Assembly (NCBI GenBank): GCA_027081015.1
Contig: JALWMA010000138.1
Span: 1 to 56,336, forward strand
DNA length: 56,336 nt
Origin: Campylobacterales bacterium
GTDB lineage: Bacteria; Campylobacterota; Campylobacteria; Campylobacterales; Hydrogenimonadaceae
Direction: 5' to 3'
Below the pieces are notes generated by a model. The model saw only the letters and a program-made list of their open reading frames with translations. It was not told the origin of the DNA and did not search any database. The position numbers and the translations under genes are program-made. Shown in pieces: positions 17,730-27,516 of the stretch; position 1 is the stretch's first letter; the number at the start of each line of letters is the position of its first letter.

Positions 17730-19366
17730 ACCGTAATCGTACTCTCTGTAAGATCCGGAAGAGTCGGTTTCTTTCTTGCGCGCTCGAGGTAGAGCTGCTG
17801 TGACGGGTAGGCTATGGCTATGTCGTCCTCCTCTTTTATCTGGTCGAGAATATCGGCCGAAATGGTACTCCTGAGCGTCAGAGTGGCATATGCGTTTGTC
17901 ATGTACCATACGCTTATTCTTATGCCGTTCTCCTCTATGAACGAGTATACCCTCGGTTCGACGTTCGTGTTTTTGAGGCTGTACTTCGATCTCAGCTTGT
18001 TTAGCTGCTTGCGGGTTATATCGGTGTACCCTTTGGCATACTTCTTCGCGGTCTCCCTCGCTATATGCTGCGCCTTCTTGTGGTTGGAGTTGAATGTGAT
18101 CGTGAAATCTATACCGTCCCAGACGGTCTTTAGTGTCGCATGGGTGTAGTTGGCTATCATATCGGTAAATATGTAGTTGTTGGGTATGAATATGATCCTG
18201 CCGGCACGACGGTTGTGCTTGTAGGTCGTCAACGTTATATCTTCGAGCATCGTAATGCGAAGAAGAGAGATATCGAGAACGTCACCCACATACATCTTGC
18301 CGTCTTTGTCGACCCTGATGCGGTCGCCCACATGTATGGAGCCGCCGAGCACTATGACTAGCCAGCCGAGCATACTCATAAACCAGTCCTTCATCGCGAT
18401 AGCTATACCGGCGGAAGCGAAACCGAGTACCGTCACCAGGTACGAGACGTTCTCTATATAGGCGAAAAGAAGAATGATGATCGCAAGGAAAAAGAATGTG
18501 AAGTTGATGATCTTGTTCGCCATATAGAAGCGCTCGTTGTCGGTGATGGTGCGCTTTACGAGCCACTTGAATAGAAGGACGAAAAGAAGTATTATAAGCA
18601 GTGTGGCACCTATCGTTCCCGCCTTCTTCGCCTGCTGCATGATCTGATCGGTCAGACGCAGCCTGATCTCGTCCACCTTCTTCTTATAGACTATCAGGGC
18701 GGTACGGTGCAGGCTCAGGGCATCTTCGGCCTCCTCCACCTCTTTTTCGGTACGGGCAAGCTCCAGCGACGCCTCTTTGTCTTGAGGATCGAGCTCCAGA
18801 ATATCTTTGAGCAGCACGACCTTACTGTTCAGCAGATCTATGAAGTTTTTAAGGGACTCAACCTCGTATTCGAACCTGTTCTGCTGCTCGTCGAGCTGTT
18901 TCAGAAAAGAGAAGGCGCTTATGATCGCTACCGGGTTCGTAACCGAGGGAGGCTCTTTGACCTCTTTGGGACGAATCATGGTTTTGAAGGGGTTCGAGCT
19001 GTAATCTTTAAGCAGGTCCAGCTGTTCGCGCAGCTTGAGCTTCTGCTCCTCGAGGTTGCGTATCGCGGTACGGTATCGTGACGGGCCTTTACGCTTGTAA
19101 GCCCTGATCTGCCGTTCGATCTTTTTTATCTTCTCTTCCATGTCGATATAGGCGAGGTGGTTGGCATAGACCTTCTGCCACACACTCTCCTGTTCGAGTT
19201 TCTGGTCTATCTTTTTCAGCGACTCTTTGAGCCTCTGAATCTCCATATCCTTCTGAACGAGGCTCGAATTCTGTTCCGCAGCGGCATCGGAGATGTTCGC
19301 TTCACCCTCTGCAAACGAAAGGGTCGCAAAGATTGCCAGAAGAAAGAGTAGAACCCTCGCTTTCAA
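17726..19366 (-). CDS. MscS-family mechanosensitive channel with long coiled-coil periplasmic domain
   Basis: A 546-residue protein with a signal peptide (ending near SFAEG), about 180 residues of periplasmic coiled coil, three to four membrane helices (about 230-335), and the MscS beta domain (GWLVIVLGGSIHVGDRIRVD, then IFIPNNYIFT) plus cytoplasmic alpha/beta tail. This resembles the larger MscK/YbdG-like relatives rather than the 280-residue MscS. It should open on membrane tension to release solutes during osmotic downshock. The start is a TTG overlapping the aroB stop (TTGA). The coiled-coil domain may touch the cell wall; that is inference. Confidence 0.88.
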   Translation of the reverse strand: MKARVLLFLLAIFATLSFAEGEANISDAAAEQNSSLVQKDMEIQRLKESLKKIDQKLEQESVWQKVYANHLAYIDMEEKIKKIERQIRAYKRKGPSRYRTAIRNLEEQKLKLREQLDLLKDYSSNPFKTMIRPKEVKEPPSVTNPVAIISAFSFLKQLDEQQNRFEYEVESLKNFIDLLNSKVVLLKDILELDPQDKEASLELARTEKEVEEAEDALSLHRTALIVYKKKVDEIRLRLTDQIMQQAKKAGTIGATLLIILLFVLLFKWLVKRTITDNERFYMANKIINFTFFFLAIIILLFAYIENVSYLVTVLGFASAGIAIAMKDWFMSMLGWLVIVLGGSIHVGDRIRVDKDGKMYVGDVLDISLLRITMLEDITLTTYKHNRRAGRIIFIPNNYIFTDMIANYTHATLKTVWDGIDFTITFNSNHKKAQHIARETAKKYAKGYTDITRKQLNKLRSKYSLKNTNVEPRVYSFIEENGIRISVWYMTNAYATLTLRSTISADILDQIKEEDDIAIAYPSQQLYLERARKKPTLPDLTESTITV

Positions 19367-20421
19367 TCTTCCTTACCCCTTTCAAATCTCTTCAGCACCG
19401 ATAGGACAAGCTCCCTATCGGGATTTTCGAGCATCCTGTAGCGCCCTATCTCTTCCGGTACGATGAAGGTGATCGTGTTGTCATGGCTCTTCTTGTCGAG
19501 AAAGAACTGCTCGTAAAAGCGCTCGGCGGACTCTACGGGGTAGTCCACCGGCAGTCCGTAGCGCTTCAGAAGCTCTTTGACGCGCATCGCCTCCTCTTTG
19601 CTGAAGGTACCCCACGATATAGCCAGCTCATTCGCCATCACCATACCTATGGCGACCGCCTCTCCGTGCAGGAGGTTTCCGTACCCGCTGAAGTTCTCTA
19701 TCACGTGGGCGAAGGTGTGACCGTAGTTCAGAACGGCCCGCACGCCCTTCTCCTTCTCATCCTCCGCCACTACCTTCGCCTTCAGCTCCACCGAACGCCT
19801 TATAGCCTCCATCAGATCGGCTCTATCGTCGAGATCGTGCCCTTCGAGCCACTCGAAAAACTCCCTGTCGAACATGACCGCCATCTTTATTATCTCGGCG
19901 ACACCGGCGGCAAACTCTCTTCTCGGAAGGGTCTTGAGCCAGTACGTATCTATATAGACCGCCCTCGGCTGGTGGAACGCCCCCACGAGGTTTTTCCCGT
20001 AACGGTTGTTTATGCCGGTCTTTCCCCCTACACTCGCGTCGACCTGTGAAAGAAGAGTCGTCGGTATCTGTATGAAGTCGATGCCTCGCTGGAAAATACC
20101 TGCGGCAAACCCGGTCATATCGCCTATGACACCTCCGCCGAAGGCGATGAGGGTCGATTTTCTGTCGAGCCGATGGTCGAAGAGTCTTTCGAGAACGAAC
20201 TCTACGGTCTGCATCGTCTTATACTCTTCACCGTCCGGTATAACGACGATATAGAGCTCTTTCGCATCTATACGCTCCAGAAGCCTCTTCAGGTGCAGAC
20301 CCGCTATCTTCGGGTTTGTGACTATCGCCGCTTTGGAATCGATCCTTATTCGCGGCATATCGTCTATCGTGATGGTATAGTCCCTGTCTGCCGACTTCGG
20401 TAGAGAGATGGGAATCTTCAT
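19363..20421 (-). CDS. aroB: 3-dehydroquinate synthase
   Basis: A 352-residue protein with the NAD-binding glycine motif GGGVIGDMTGFAA, the substrate-binding PTTLLSQVDASVGGKTGIN segment and the metal-binding residues in LNYGHTFAHVIE and LLHGEAVAIGM. It converts DAHP to 3-dehydroquinate, step two of the shikimate pathway. It heads the coupled chain aroB-mscS-mtaB-ftsH-like-bioV, overlapping mscS by four bases, and is separated from the upstream TrkA-like gene by a repeat copy. The ATG has no strong Shine-Dalgarno sequence (only GTGTTGAAACA upstream). Length and motifs are normal. Confidence 0.95.
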   Translation of the reverse strand: MKIPISLPKSADRDYTITIDDMPRIRIDSKAAIVTNPKIAGLHLKRLLERIDAKELYIVVIPDGEEYKTMQTVEFVLERLFDHRLDRKSTLIAFGGGVIGDMTGFAAGIFQRGIDFIQIPTTLLSQVDASVGGKTGINNRYGKNLVGAFHQPRAVYIDTYWLKTLPRREFAAGVAEIIKMAVMFDREFFEWLEGHDLDDRADLMEAIRRSVELKAKVVAEDEKEKGVRAVLNYGHTFAHVIENFSGYGNLLHGEAVAIGMVMANELAISWGTFSKEEAMRVKELLKRYGLPVDYPVESAERFYEQFFLDKKSHDNTITFIVPEEIGRYRMLENPDRELVLSVLKRFERGKED

Positions 20422-20490
20422 TGTTTCAACACCTGTAAAAATTTTCTTATACTTTACTTAATACCTACTTTGAAACTGCTTACTTACTCA

Positions 20491-20572
20491 CCGATGCTAC
20501 GCAAACTCCGGGCCAAGCCCGCACTCTGGCAGGGCTTAGCGCCCCCGCGATCCCCTGATGCTTCGAAACCCG
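20491..20572 (+). repeat. Dispersed structured repeat, single divergent copy (R1)
   Basis: Sits between the aroB start and the stop of the TrkA-like gene. It shares the left end (GATGCTACGCAAACTCCGGG), hairpin 1 (CGGGC-CAA-GCCCG type), a GGGC/GCCC hairpin 2, a CCCC-TGATGCTTCGAAA block and a final CCGGA with the copies near 27.3 and 56 kb. The copy is truncated after hairpin 3. Strand is given by the order of the hairpins. Confidence 0.75.
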
Positions 20573-20577
20573 GAAGG

Positions 20578-21999
20578 CTACTCAATATCTACCGGGACGA
20601 AAAGCTGGGGGTTGTTCGAGAGCTTGAAGTATAGCTTTTCGGCATCCGCACTGAAATAGGAGAGAAGCGGACTCTGCAGAATCTTCCTTGTAAAAGGGAG
20701 AACCTGCAAAAAGCCATCTTCGTGCGAAAGCTCCCTTATCGGATTTCGCTTCTCCTGTCTCACTTCGAGATTTTTTGAGAAAATGTGCGATAGATTTTCG
20801 TAATGGTTTAGTATGAAACTCTTCTTCTCGAACTCCCCGTCGGGATCGTAGTCGAGAAGCTCTATATTCAGATCGAGCTGCGAAGCGACATCGAAAACGG
20901 TCGCGGATATGAACTCCATACTCTTCTCTTCCGAAAGGACAACCACAACTTTTTTCAGGCCGGTGATAGGATAGCTACTCATCTGCAAAACCGGTTTTCT
21001 GAGAGAGTAGAAGATAGTGCGGAACTCCCTCTCCCTGAAAAGATCCCTCCCGCAGATCAGCAGCCCGACATTGTGCTGCTTCATATCGTCGCCGATCAGC
21101 TCCGACGCCGTTTGCTGCCGATAGTCTATGAAGCAGTTTACGAGTTCGTTTTCCCTCTCCATCGACTTGATCTCTTCGAGCAGCTCTATATCCGTCGGGT
21201 TAGCCACCCGAACTATCAGCCTTCTGCCCTTGAATCTTTTGTGCAGATACTTCACCTGATCTATACAGGCCCTTATACATTCGCGTCCCTCCTTGATCAT
21301 ATCGAGGTATAGGTAGAGGTTCTCTCCAAATGGCGCCGGAAACTGCCCGAGCTCCTGCTTTATCGCCTTGAAAACCGACTCCAGAACGGATGGCTTTCCG
21401 ACAAGCAGCAGCAGGTCGTTCGGCTTTATCATCAGAGAGGGCTTGGGAAGAACCAGTTTGTTGGAGCGGTACAGGGCAACAATACGCCACTGGTTCTGCT
21501 CTATCGTACCGATATGCCTGTAGACATACGCGCTTCCGAAAGGGACCAGTACCTCCATGATTTCGCCCTGCCCGAGCCCTACATTCTGGGCAATGACCGG
21601 GACGTTGGGCAAAAAGTCGTACATTCGGCTCGCGAGAATCTCGTTCGCGTTGATGTTTATCAGGTTCTCATCGTCGAACTCTATATCCCACCTGTTGAAA
21701 AAGGTTATTCGCGTATAGGGTCTGTCACGCCGTATATTCTGGTACGCCCCTTCGGCATCTACCCTGTTCTTCATTATGATGAAGATATCGTCGAACTCCC
21801 TTTTGATCAACATCGACAACTTTATATAGCTTGTCGGATCGAACTGGTAGCTTGTTATATTGGACGGCAGCCGAGCCGGAAGTATAGACCTCTCGAGCGT
21901 GACGACCGTATATTCGTTGGTGCTTATGAAGGTTTCGCTGATCCTGTGCAAAAAATGTTTTGCTACAATTCCATCAGCGAGAATCAAAATCTGTTTCAT
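20578..21999 (-). CDS. TrkA-like (COG3400-type) RCK-domain protein, cytoplasmic
   Basis: A 473-residue soluble protein that begins with a Rossmann-like strand (MKQILILADGIVAKHFLHRI) and an RCK/TrkA-N-like fold. A TrkA-C-like segment follows (about 150-215: VLVPFGSAYVYRHIG through NDLLLLVGKPS), then a universal-stress-like alpha/beta C-terminal half. Proteins of this kind are annotated as TrkA C-terminal domain or COG3400 and are known next to aroB and tgt in Helicobacter (recalled). The classic GxGxxG is reduced, so NAD binding is uncertain. A role in potassium or ion-flux control is inferred only. GGAG lies five bases before the ATG. Confidence 0.7.
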   Translation of the reverse strand: MKQILILADGIVAKHFLHRISETFISTNEYTVVTLERSILPARLPSNITSYQFDPTSYIKLSMLIKREFDDIFIIMKNRVDAEGAYQNIRRDRPYTRITFFNRWDIEFDDENLININANEILASRMYDFLPNVPVIAQNVGLGQGEIMEVLVPFGSAYVYRHIGTIEQNQWRIVALYRSNKLVLPKPSLMIKPNDLLLLVGKPSVLESVFKAIKQELGQFPAPFGENLYLYLDMIKEGRECIRACIDQVKYLHKRFKGRRLIVRVANPTDIELLEEIKSMERENELVNCFIDYRQQTASELIGDDMKQHNVGLLICGRDLFREREFRTIFYSLRKPVLQMSSYPITGLKKVVVVLSEEKSMEFISATVFDVASQLDLNIELLDYDPDGEFEKKSFILNHYENLSHIFSKNLEVRQEKRNPIRELSHEDGFLQVLPFTRKILQSPLLSYFSADAEKLYFKLSNNPQLFVPVDIE

Positions 22000-22060
22000 C
22001 GGTTCTCCACGCTCCGACGCCTACCTGGGGACCACGCCGCATAAACTGCCGCCGCGGTAG

Positions 22061-23248
<1,188 letters not shown>

Positions 23249-23335
23249 ATCGTATCCTGAAGTTTCTATTAACTATAACTGTTTTAGAATAGTCTCTGTA
23301 TGGGGTTTATACCGTTGAAACAGAAGGCGGAACTC

Positions 23336-24031
23336 ATGAAAAGAGCACATATAGAGGATGCCGGAATCGTCGCGGCATTCGTCGCACTTACCGACATGGC
23401 GGCGATGATCCAATTTGTCGTCATAGAAATAGAGACTATTCGGCTCCATTACTTTATCCTGCCGAGCGCAGTCGGAGCACTATTCGGCACAGTTTTGATC
23501 TATACCCGCCGCTACTACAGGAGATCGAAAGAGGCCGAACGTTTCGAAAAGGCGGCAAAAACCGACTATCTTACCGGCACACTCAACAGATACGCCTTTT
23601 ATACGCTGATAGAGAGCGAGATGGAGAGGGCCAAAAGGAAAGATAGAACCTTCTCCCTGGCTATGATGGATATAGACGACTTCAAAAAGATCAACGACAG
23701 ATACGGCCACAGGATCGGTGATGAAGTTCTTGTGCTCTTTTGTGAACTTGTGAAGTCCGGCTTGCGTGCCACCGACCATCTGAACCGATGGGGCGGAGAG
23801 GAGTTCATGGCTCTTCTGCCGGAAACCACAATCGAGGAAGCGCTCTTTGTTACAGAGCGCATTCGCAAAAAGGTAAGCGAAAGCAGCTTCGGTCTCGATG
23901 AGCCGGTTACCGTCAGCATCGGAATAACACACTACGGCACCGACGATACGATAGAGACGATGATAGAGCGTGTAGACAATGCGCTATACGATGCCAAAAG
24001 GCTCGGTAAAAACAGGATAGAGAGACGATGA
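23336..24031 (+). CDS. Membrane-anchored GGDEF diguanylate cyclase
   Basis: About 231 residues. Two membrane helices (about 8-30 and 40-58) are followed by a GGDEF domain with an intact GGEEF active site and an upstream RATD inhibitory site placed exactly five residues before it. So an active, product-inhibited cyclic-di-GMP synthase is predicted. There is no periplasmic sensor domain; the loop between helices is only about ten residues. I chose the ATG at 23336 because AAGG precedes it. An ATG at 23300 is in frame, but a TAGAAT -10-like hexamer sits just before it. The next gene starts four bases after its stop. Confidence 0.87.
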   Translation: MKRAHIEDAGIVAAFVALTDMAAMIQFVVIEIETIRLHYFILPSAVGALFGTVLIYTRRYYRRSKEAERFEKAAKTDYLTGTLNRYAFYTLIESEMERAKRKDRTFSLAMMDIDDFKKINDRYGHRIGDEVLVLFCELVKSGLRATDHLNRWGGEEFMALLPETTIEEALFVTERIRKKVSESSFGLDEPVTVSIGITHYGTDDTIETMIERVDNALYDAKRLGKNRIERR

Positions 24032-24035
24032 AGAG

Positions 24036-24698
24036 ATGAAGATAAGCAAACTCGAGTTTTTTGCGCTGCTCATAGCCATCTTTGCGGGGCTGCACTTCTA
24101 CAGTCAGCACAAGATGGAAGATATAACGGAGGGTGAAGAGTACTTTTTCGAAACCTTTTACGACAGGCAGAACCCCCCGACAATAGTGGCTTTCGGCGAC
24201 AGCCTGACCTACGGGACCGGTGCCAGATCCGCGGGAGAAGATATGAGCTACCCGGCACAGCTCTCGAAGATGCTGGGCCTGAACGTGATCAACGAAGGTC
24301 TCCCGGGCGAGACGGCCGAAAGAGGGTACGGCCGCCTCGTGAAGGTTCTGAAGAGATACAACCCCGACATCCTGATCCTATGTGAGGGCGGAAACGACAT
24401 GCTGCGTTCAAGAAAGCCGGCCCTTATAAAAAATGATCTCGAAAAGATGATAGAAGCCGCGACAGAGAGCGGCTCCAAAGTCATTCTGCTCGGAGTACCG
24501 GAGCCGCATCAACTCTTTTTGCGCGATGCCGACCTCTACAGTGAACTGGCCGACGAGAGAGGAGTGCTCTACCTGCCGGAGACATTTTCAGAGGTCCTCT
24601 CGGACGACTCCCTCACAAAAGACCCTATCCACCCGAACGCGAAGGGTTACGCTATAATCGCAAAAAAGATCTATGAAGCCATAAAGGAGACTCTATGA
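24036..24698 (+). CDS. SGNH/GDSL hydrolase, TesA-like periplasmic esterase
   Basis: A 220-residue SGNH hydrolase with an N-terminal membrane anchor or uncleaved signal (about 5-23). Block I is AFGDSLTYGTG (catalytic Ser), block II has the Gly in NEGLPGETAERG, block III is GGNDMLR and block V is DPIHPN (Asp and His). The arrangement is that of TesA (thioesterase I / lysophospholipase L1). Substrates cannot be read from sequence. It is coupled to pdxJ (ATGA overlap) and follows the diguanylate cyclase by four bases, so it probably belongs to one transcript with them. Confidence 0.83.
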   Translation: MKISKLEFFALLIAIFAGLHFYSQHKMEDITEGEEYFFETFYDRQNPPTIVAFGDSLTYGTGARSAGEDMSYPAQLSKMLGLNVINEGLPGETAERGYGRLVKVLKRYNPDILILCEGGNDMLRSRKPALIKNDLEKMIEAATESGSKVILLGVPEPHQLFLRDADLYSELADERGVLYLPETFSEVLSDDSLTKDPIHPNAKGYAIIAKKIYEAIKETL

Positions 24699-25474
24699 AG
24701 CTGGGAGTCAACATCGACCACATCGCGGTATTGAGGGAGGCCAGGAGAATAAACGATCCCGATCCTATCGAGGCTCTCGGCATACTCAGATCGGCCGGTG
24801 CGGACCAGGTCACCATTCACCTGCGGGAAGATAGAAGGCACATAAACGACGAAGATGCGAAAAGGATCGTACAGATAAGCCGTTTGCCGGTCAATCTCGA
24901 GTGCTCTACAGACAGCAGGATAATCGATATAGTCTGCGCTCTAAAACCCCATAGAGCGACACTTGTTCCGGAAAAGAGGGAAGAGGTGACGACGGAAGGC
25001 GGTCTTGATATTTTTAGATATGAAGATAGGATCGCCGCAGCTATAGAGAAGCTGCATGCCCACGAAATCGAAGTTTCGCTCTTTATCGACCCCGATCTGG
25101 AGAGTGTAACGAGATCGGATGCGCTCGGCGCGGAGTGGATAGAACTCCATACAGGCAGATATGCAAATATTTTCGCCATGCTCTACTCCGGACTGCAAAA
25201 CACCCCGCACTCGATTAAAGAGCTGGAGCTGCCCAGACATACGCTCCTGACAGAGCTGAACGAGACTCTATCCACCCTTTCGGCAGTAGCGGCTCATGCC
25301 GCCTCTATGGGCCTGAAGGTTGCTGCCGGACACGGTTTGAACTACCAAAACGTAAGAGAAGTTGCAGAAATAGAGGCGGTAGAGGAGCTCAATATAGGCC
25401 AGAGCATCATAGCCAGGAGCATATTTACCGGTCTTGAAAAAGCGGTCGTACAGATGAAAGAGCTGCTTGGATGA
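24695..25474 (+). CDS. pdxJ: Pyridoxine 5'-phosphate synthase
   Basis: A 259-residue TIM barrel with the signature start LGVNIDHIAVLREAR, the active-site VTIHLREDRRHI segment and phosphate-binding GLNYQNV and LNIGQSIIARS. It condenses 1-deoxyxylulose 5-phosphate with the PdxA product to give pyridoxine 5'-phosphate (DXP-dependent vitamin B6 pathway). It overlaps the esterase stop and the pdxA start by four bases each, the usual pdxJ-pdxA pairing of the phylum. Confidence 0.95.
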   Translation: MKLGVNIDHIAVLREARRINDPDPIEALGILRSAGADQVTIHLREDRRHINDEDAKRIVQISRLPVNLECSTDSRIIDIVCALKPHRATLVPEKREEVTTEGGLDIFRYEDRIAAAIEKLHAHEIEVSLFIDPDLESVTRSDALGAEWIELHTGRYANIFAMLYSGLQNTPHSIKELELPRHTLLTELNETLSTLSAVAAHAASMGLKVAAGHGLNYQNVREVAEIEAVEELNIGQSIIARSIFTGLEKAVVQMKELLG

Positions 25475-26421
25475 AGCCGAAAATCGCCGTCAGCATAGGC
25501 GATCCTAACGGAATAGGTCCGGAGATAGCACTCAGAGCGCACAACAAGATCAGCTCATTTTGCACACCTGTATACTTTGCCGGATTCGACCTTCTGAATG
25601 CGGCGGCCCGGAGGCTGAAGATGGAGGTTCCGGAAAAGATGATCCACCGCTCGCCCGCGGCCGCACCGGAAATCAGACCCGGGATCGCCGCCGCCGAAAG
25701 CGGAGCCTACAGCTTCGCATCTTTCAAAAAGGGTGTAGAGAGCGTAAAATCGGGAGAGTGTGACGCGATAGTCACCCTTCCCGTAAACAAAGAGGCTTGG
25801 ATGCACTCCGGCATACCCTACAAAGGCCATACCGATTTTCTTAGAGACCTTTTCAAAAGAGACGCCATCATGATGCTCGGCTGCAAAAGACTCTATGTGG
25901 CACTCTTTACGGAGCATACCCCCCTCAAAGATGTGCCAAAAAGGATAGAAAAGGGGGCTCTGGTACGTTTTTTGACCGATCTGCAAAGAGAGGTCGATGC
26001 CGAAAATATCGGAGTTCTGGGGCTGAATCCCCATGCTGGAGACCACGGCGTTTTAGGCAGCGAAGAGAGAATAATAGAAGAGGCCATAGAAGAGGCGAAC
26101 TCATGTTTTACAAAAAGCGGGACACACCCGATCTTCGAAGGTCCTCTGGTGCCGGACACAGCCTTCACGCCCGCATCGCGCGAACGATACAGGTATCTTG
26201 TAGCCATGTACCACGACCAGGGGCTCGCCCCCCTCAAAGCTCTTTATTTCGAAGAGAGCATAAACATAAGCCTCAATCTTCCTATCGTCAGAACTTCCGT
26301 CGACCACGGAACGGCCTACGACATAGCCTACATGCCGAACCGCTCCGTTTCACTCAAAAGCTACATAGAAGCGGCCGCCGCTGCCGTGGAGCTGGCCGCG
26401 AAGAGATCTCAGCGCTCGTAG
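25471..26421 (+). CDS. pdxA: 4-hydroxythreonine-4-phosphate dehydrogenase
   Basis: A 316-residue PdxA. It has the N-terminal ISIGDPNGIGPEI-type segment, the KGHTDFLRDLF metal/substrate motif, LGLNPHAGDHG and the terminal DHGTAYDIA. The enzyme oxidises 4-phosphohydroxythreonine, giving the amino-ketone used by PdxJ. The start overlaps the pdxJ stop (ATGA). The last 13 bases overlap the 3' end of the convergent PEBP gene. No pdxB or epd is present nearby. Confidence 0.94.
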   Translation: MKPKIAVSIGDPNGIGPEIALRAHNKISSFCTPVYFAGFDLLNAAARRLKMEVPEKMIHRSPAAAPEIRPGIAAAESGAYSFASFKKGVESVKSGECDAIVTLPVNKEAWMHSGIPYKGHTDFLRDLFKRDAIMMLGCKRLYVALFTEHTPLKDVPKRIEKGALVRFLTDLQREVDAENIGVLGLNPHAGDHGVLGSEERIIEEAIEEANSCFTKSGTHPIFEGPLVPDTAFTPASRERYRYLVAMYHDQGLAPLKALYFEESINISLNLPIVRTSVDHGTAYDIAYMPNRSVSLKSYIEAAAAAVELAAKRSQRS

Positions 26422-26861
26422 ATACCCATCAACCCGGCACCGGAAATCAGATGCCCATCCATTGCACTCAAAAGCTCGTGCTTGCTCAAGCCAGCTTCAA
26501 GATCGAATGGCATATCGACCGCATAGAGCTTGAACATATAGCGGTGTGCACCTCCCGGCGGGCACGGGCCTCCGTAGCCTATTTTGCCGAAGCTGTTGAC
26601 CCCCTGTCTTATACCTTCCGAAAGATAGGGCTCGTTAGGTACAGCTTCGGGCAGCACTCCGGGCATAGGGGGTATGTTGTATACGATCCAGTGTACGAAA
26701 GTACCGCCGGGAGCATCAGGATCGTCCATTATCAGTGCAAGCGACTGCGCCTCTTCGGGTATGTCGTCAAACTCGAGGGGGATCGATACATCTTCCCCGT
26801 CACATGTGTACTTCGGGGGAATATACCCGCCGTCTTCGAATGCGGAACTAGAAAGCCTCAT
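26409..26861 (-). CDS. YbhB/YbcL-family (PEBP-like) protein
   Basis: A 150-residue protein of the bacterial phosphatidylethanolamine-binding-protein family. It has the MDDPDAPGGTFVHWI motif, the following GVNSFGKIGYGGPCPPGGAHRY segment (positions about 85-105) and a pocket His. The family's biochemical role in bacteria is unclear; ligand binding or a chaperone-like role has been proposed. It has no signal peptide, so it is cytoplasmic like YbhB. A strong AAGGAGGTGAGAG precedes the ATG. The neighbouring DksA-like gene on the same strand is 26 bases upstream. It converges on pdxA with overlapping ends. Confidence 0.88.
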   Translation of the reverse strand: MRLSSSAFEDGGYIPPKYTCDGEDVSIPLEFDDIPEEAQSLALIMDDPDAPGGTFVHWIVYNIPPMPGVLPEAVPNEPYLSEGIRQGVNSFGKIGYGGPCPPGGAHRYMFKLYAVDMPFDLEAGLSKHELLSAMDGHLISGAGLMGIYER

Positions 26862-26887
26862 CTCTCACCTCCTTGACCAAACGGGCT

Positions 26888-27208
26888 CTACACACTCCTT
26901 GCAGCCGGGTTCGCCAGAAGGCGGTTTAGAGGAATGGGCTTTCCGCTCTTCTCGTCGAGCCCGTATTTTCCTGTTTTTATTCTCCTCAACGCATCATTCA
27001 CATCTCTCAACTCGAGCATCAAAATTCGCAGGATCTCCATGTCACGGTCGTTCTCGATCTTGAGCTCTGCAAGATCTTCTATATCGTCTATCTCGTCCTC
27101 CGCCGCTATAGCGGCCAGCTCGTCGTTGATCTCACCGATATTTTTCAAGATCCTCTCTTTCTCCTCTTCGAGCCTCTTTTTGAAATAGTCGAGATTCAGA
27201 TTTGCCAT
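26888..27208 (-). CDS. DksA/TraR-like protein lacking the zinc-finger cysteines
   Basis: A 106-residue protein made of a long coiled-coil hairpin (about 5-80). It carries an acidic turn (AAEDEIDDIEDLAE), as in the DksA tip that enters the RNA polymerase secondary channel, followed by KTGKYGLDEKSGKPIP. In DksA this last part reads YGxCxxCGxxIP. Here both Cys are Asp and Ser, and the second CxxC pair is absent because the protein ends 15 residues later. It is probably a zinc-free DksA-like transcription factor. Asp residues at the tip suggest polymerase binding could persist. A Shine-Dalgarno GGATGGGAG precedes the ATG. Confidence 0.78.
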   Translation of the reverse strand: MANLNLDYFKKRLEEEKERILKNIGEINDELAAIAAEDEIDDIEDLAELKIENDRDMEILRILMLELRDVNDALRRIKTGKYGLDEKSGKPIPLNRLLANPAARSV

Positions 27209-27230
27209 CTCCCATCCTTTTTTGATGTTA

Positions 27231-27425
27231 TTTACTGATGTTACGCAAATTCCGGGCAGAGCCCGTAATTTGGCAGGGCCTGGCCGGCCCTACAACCCCC
27301 TAAAGCTACGAAATCCAAGATTTCGAGATGACTTTACGCTTTCTGCGTAAAATCGGTTATTCAAACTCCGGGCAGAGCCCGCAATTCGGAAGGGCCTGGA
27401 TATGGCCCTGCGCCCCCACTTCAGT
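27231..27425 (+). repeat. Dispersed structured repeat, two tandem units of 116-bp period (R2)
   Basis: Together with a short leader and a promoter this fills the 308 bases between the DksA-like gene and the metK remnant. The CGGGC of hairpin 1 recurs at 27253 and 27369, exactly 116 bases apart. Unit a has four stem-loops: hairpin 1 extended by AAATT/AATTT, hairpin 2 AGGGCC-TGGCC-GGCCCT, hairpin 3 CGAAATC-CAA-GATTTCG and hairpin 4 TTTACGC-TTTCT-GCGTAAA. Unit b stops after hairpin 2, whose loop has changed while the stem is kept. Confidence 0.85.
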
Positions 27426-27487
27426 TTAGCCGCTTTTAGCTTTCGATATGTATAGATTATATCACTTTTAGCTTGATTGGAGTAATC

Positions 27488-27493
27488 TATAAT
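27488..27493 (+). promoter_or_regulatory. Putative -10 element before the metK remnant
   Basis: A perfect TATAAT lies 23 bases before the metK ATG. Upstream DNA is AT-rich and lacks a clear -35. AGGAGA sits at 27505-27510. The expression signals of the decayed gene are therefore still recognisable. Confidence 0.45.
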
Positions 27494-27516
27494 CGATATT
27501 GTACAGGAGATTGAAA

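Noticed and set aside
27231-27516. SAM riboswitch before the metK remnant
   Set aside because: The stem-loops belong to the 116-bp repeat family found at unrelated genes, and no SAM-riboswitch core was recognised.
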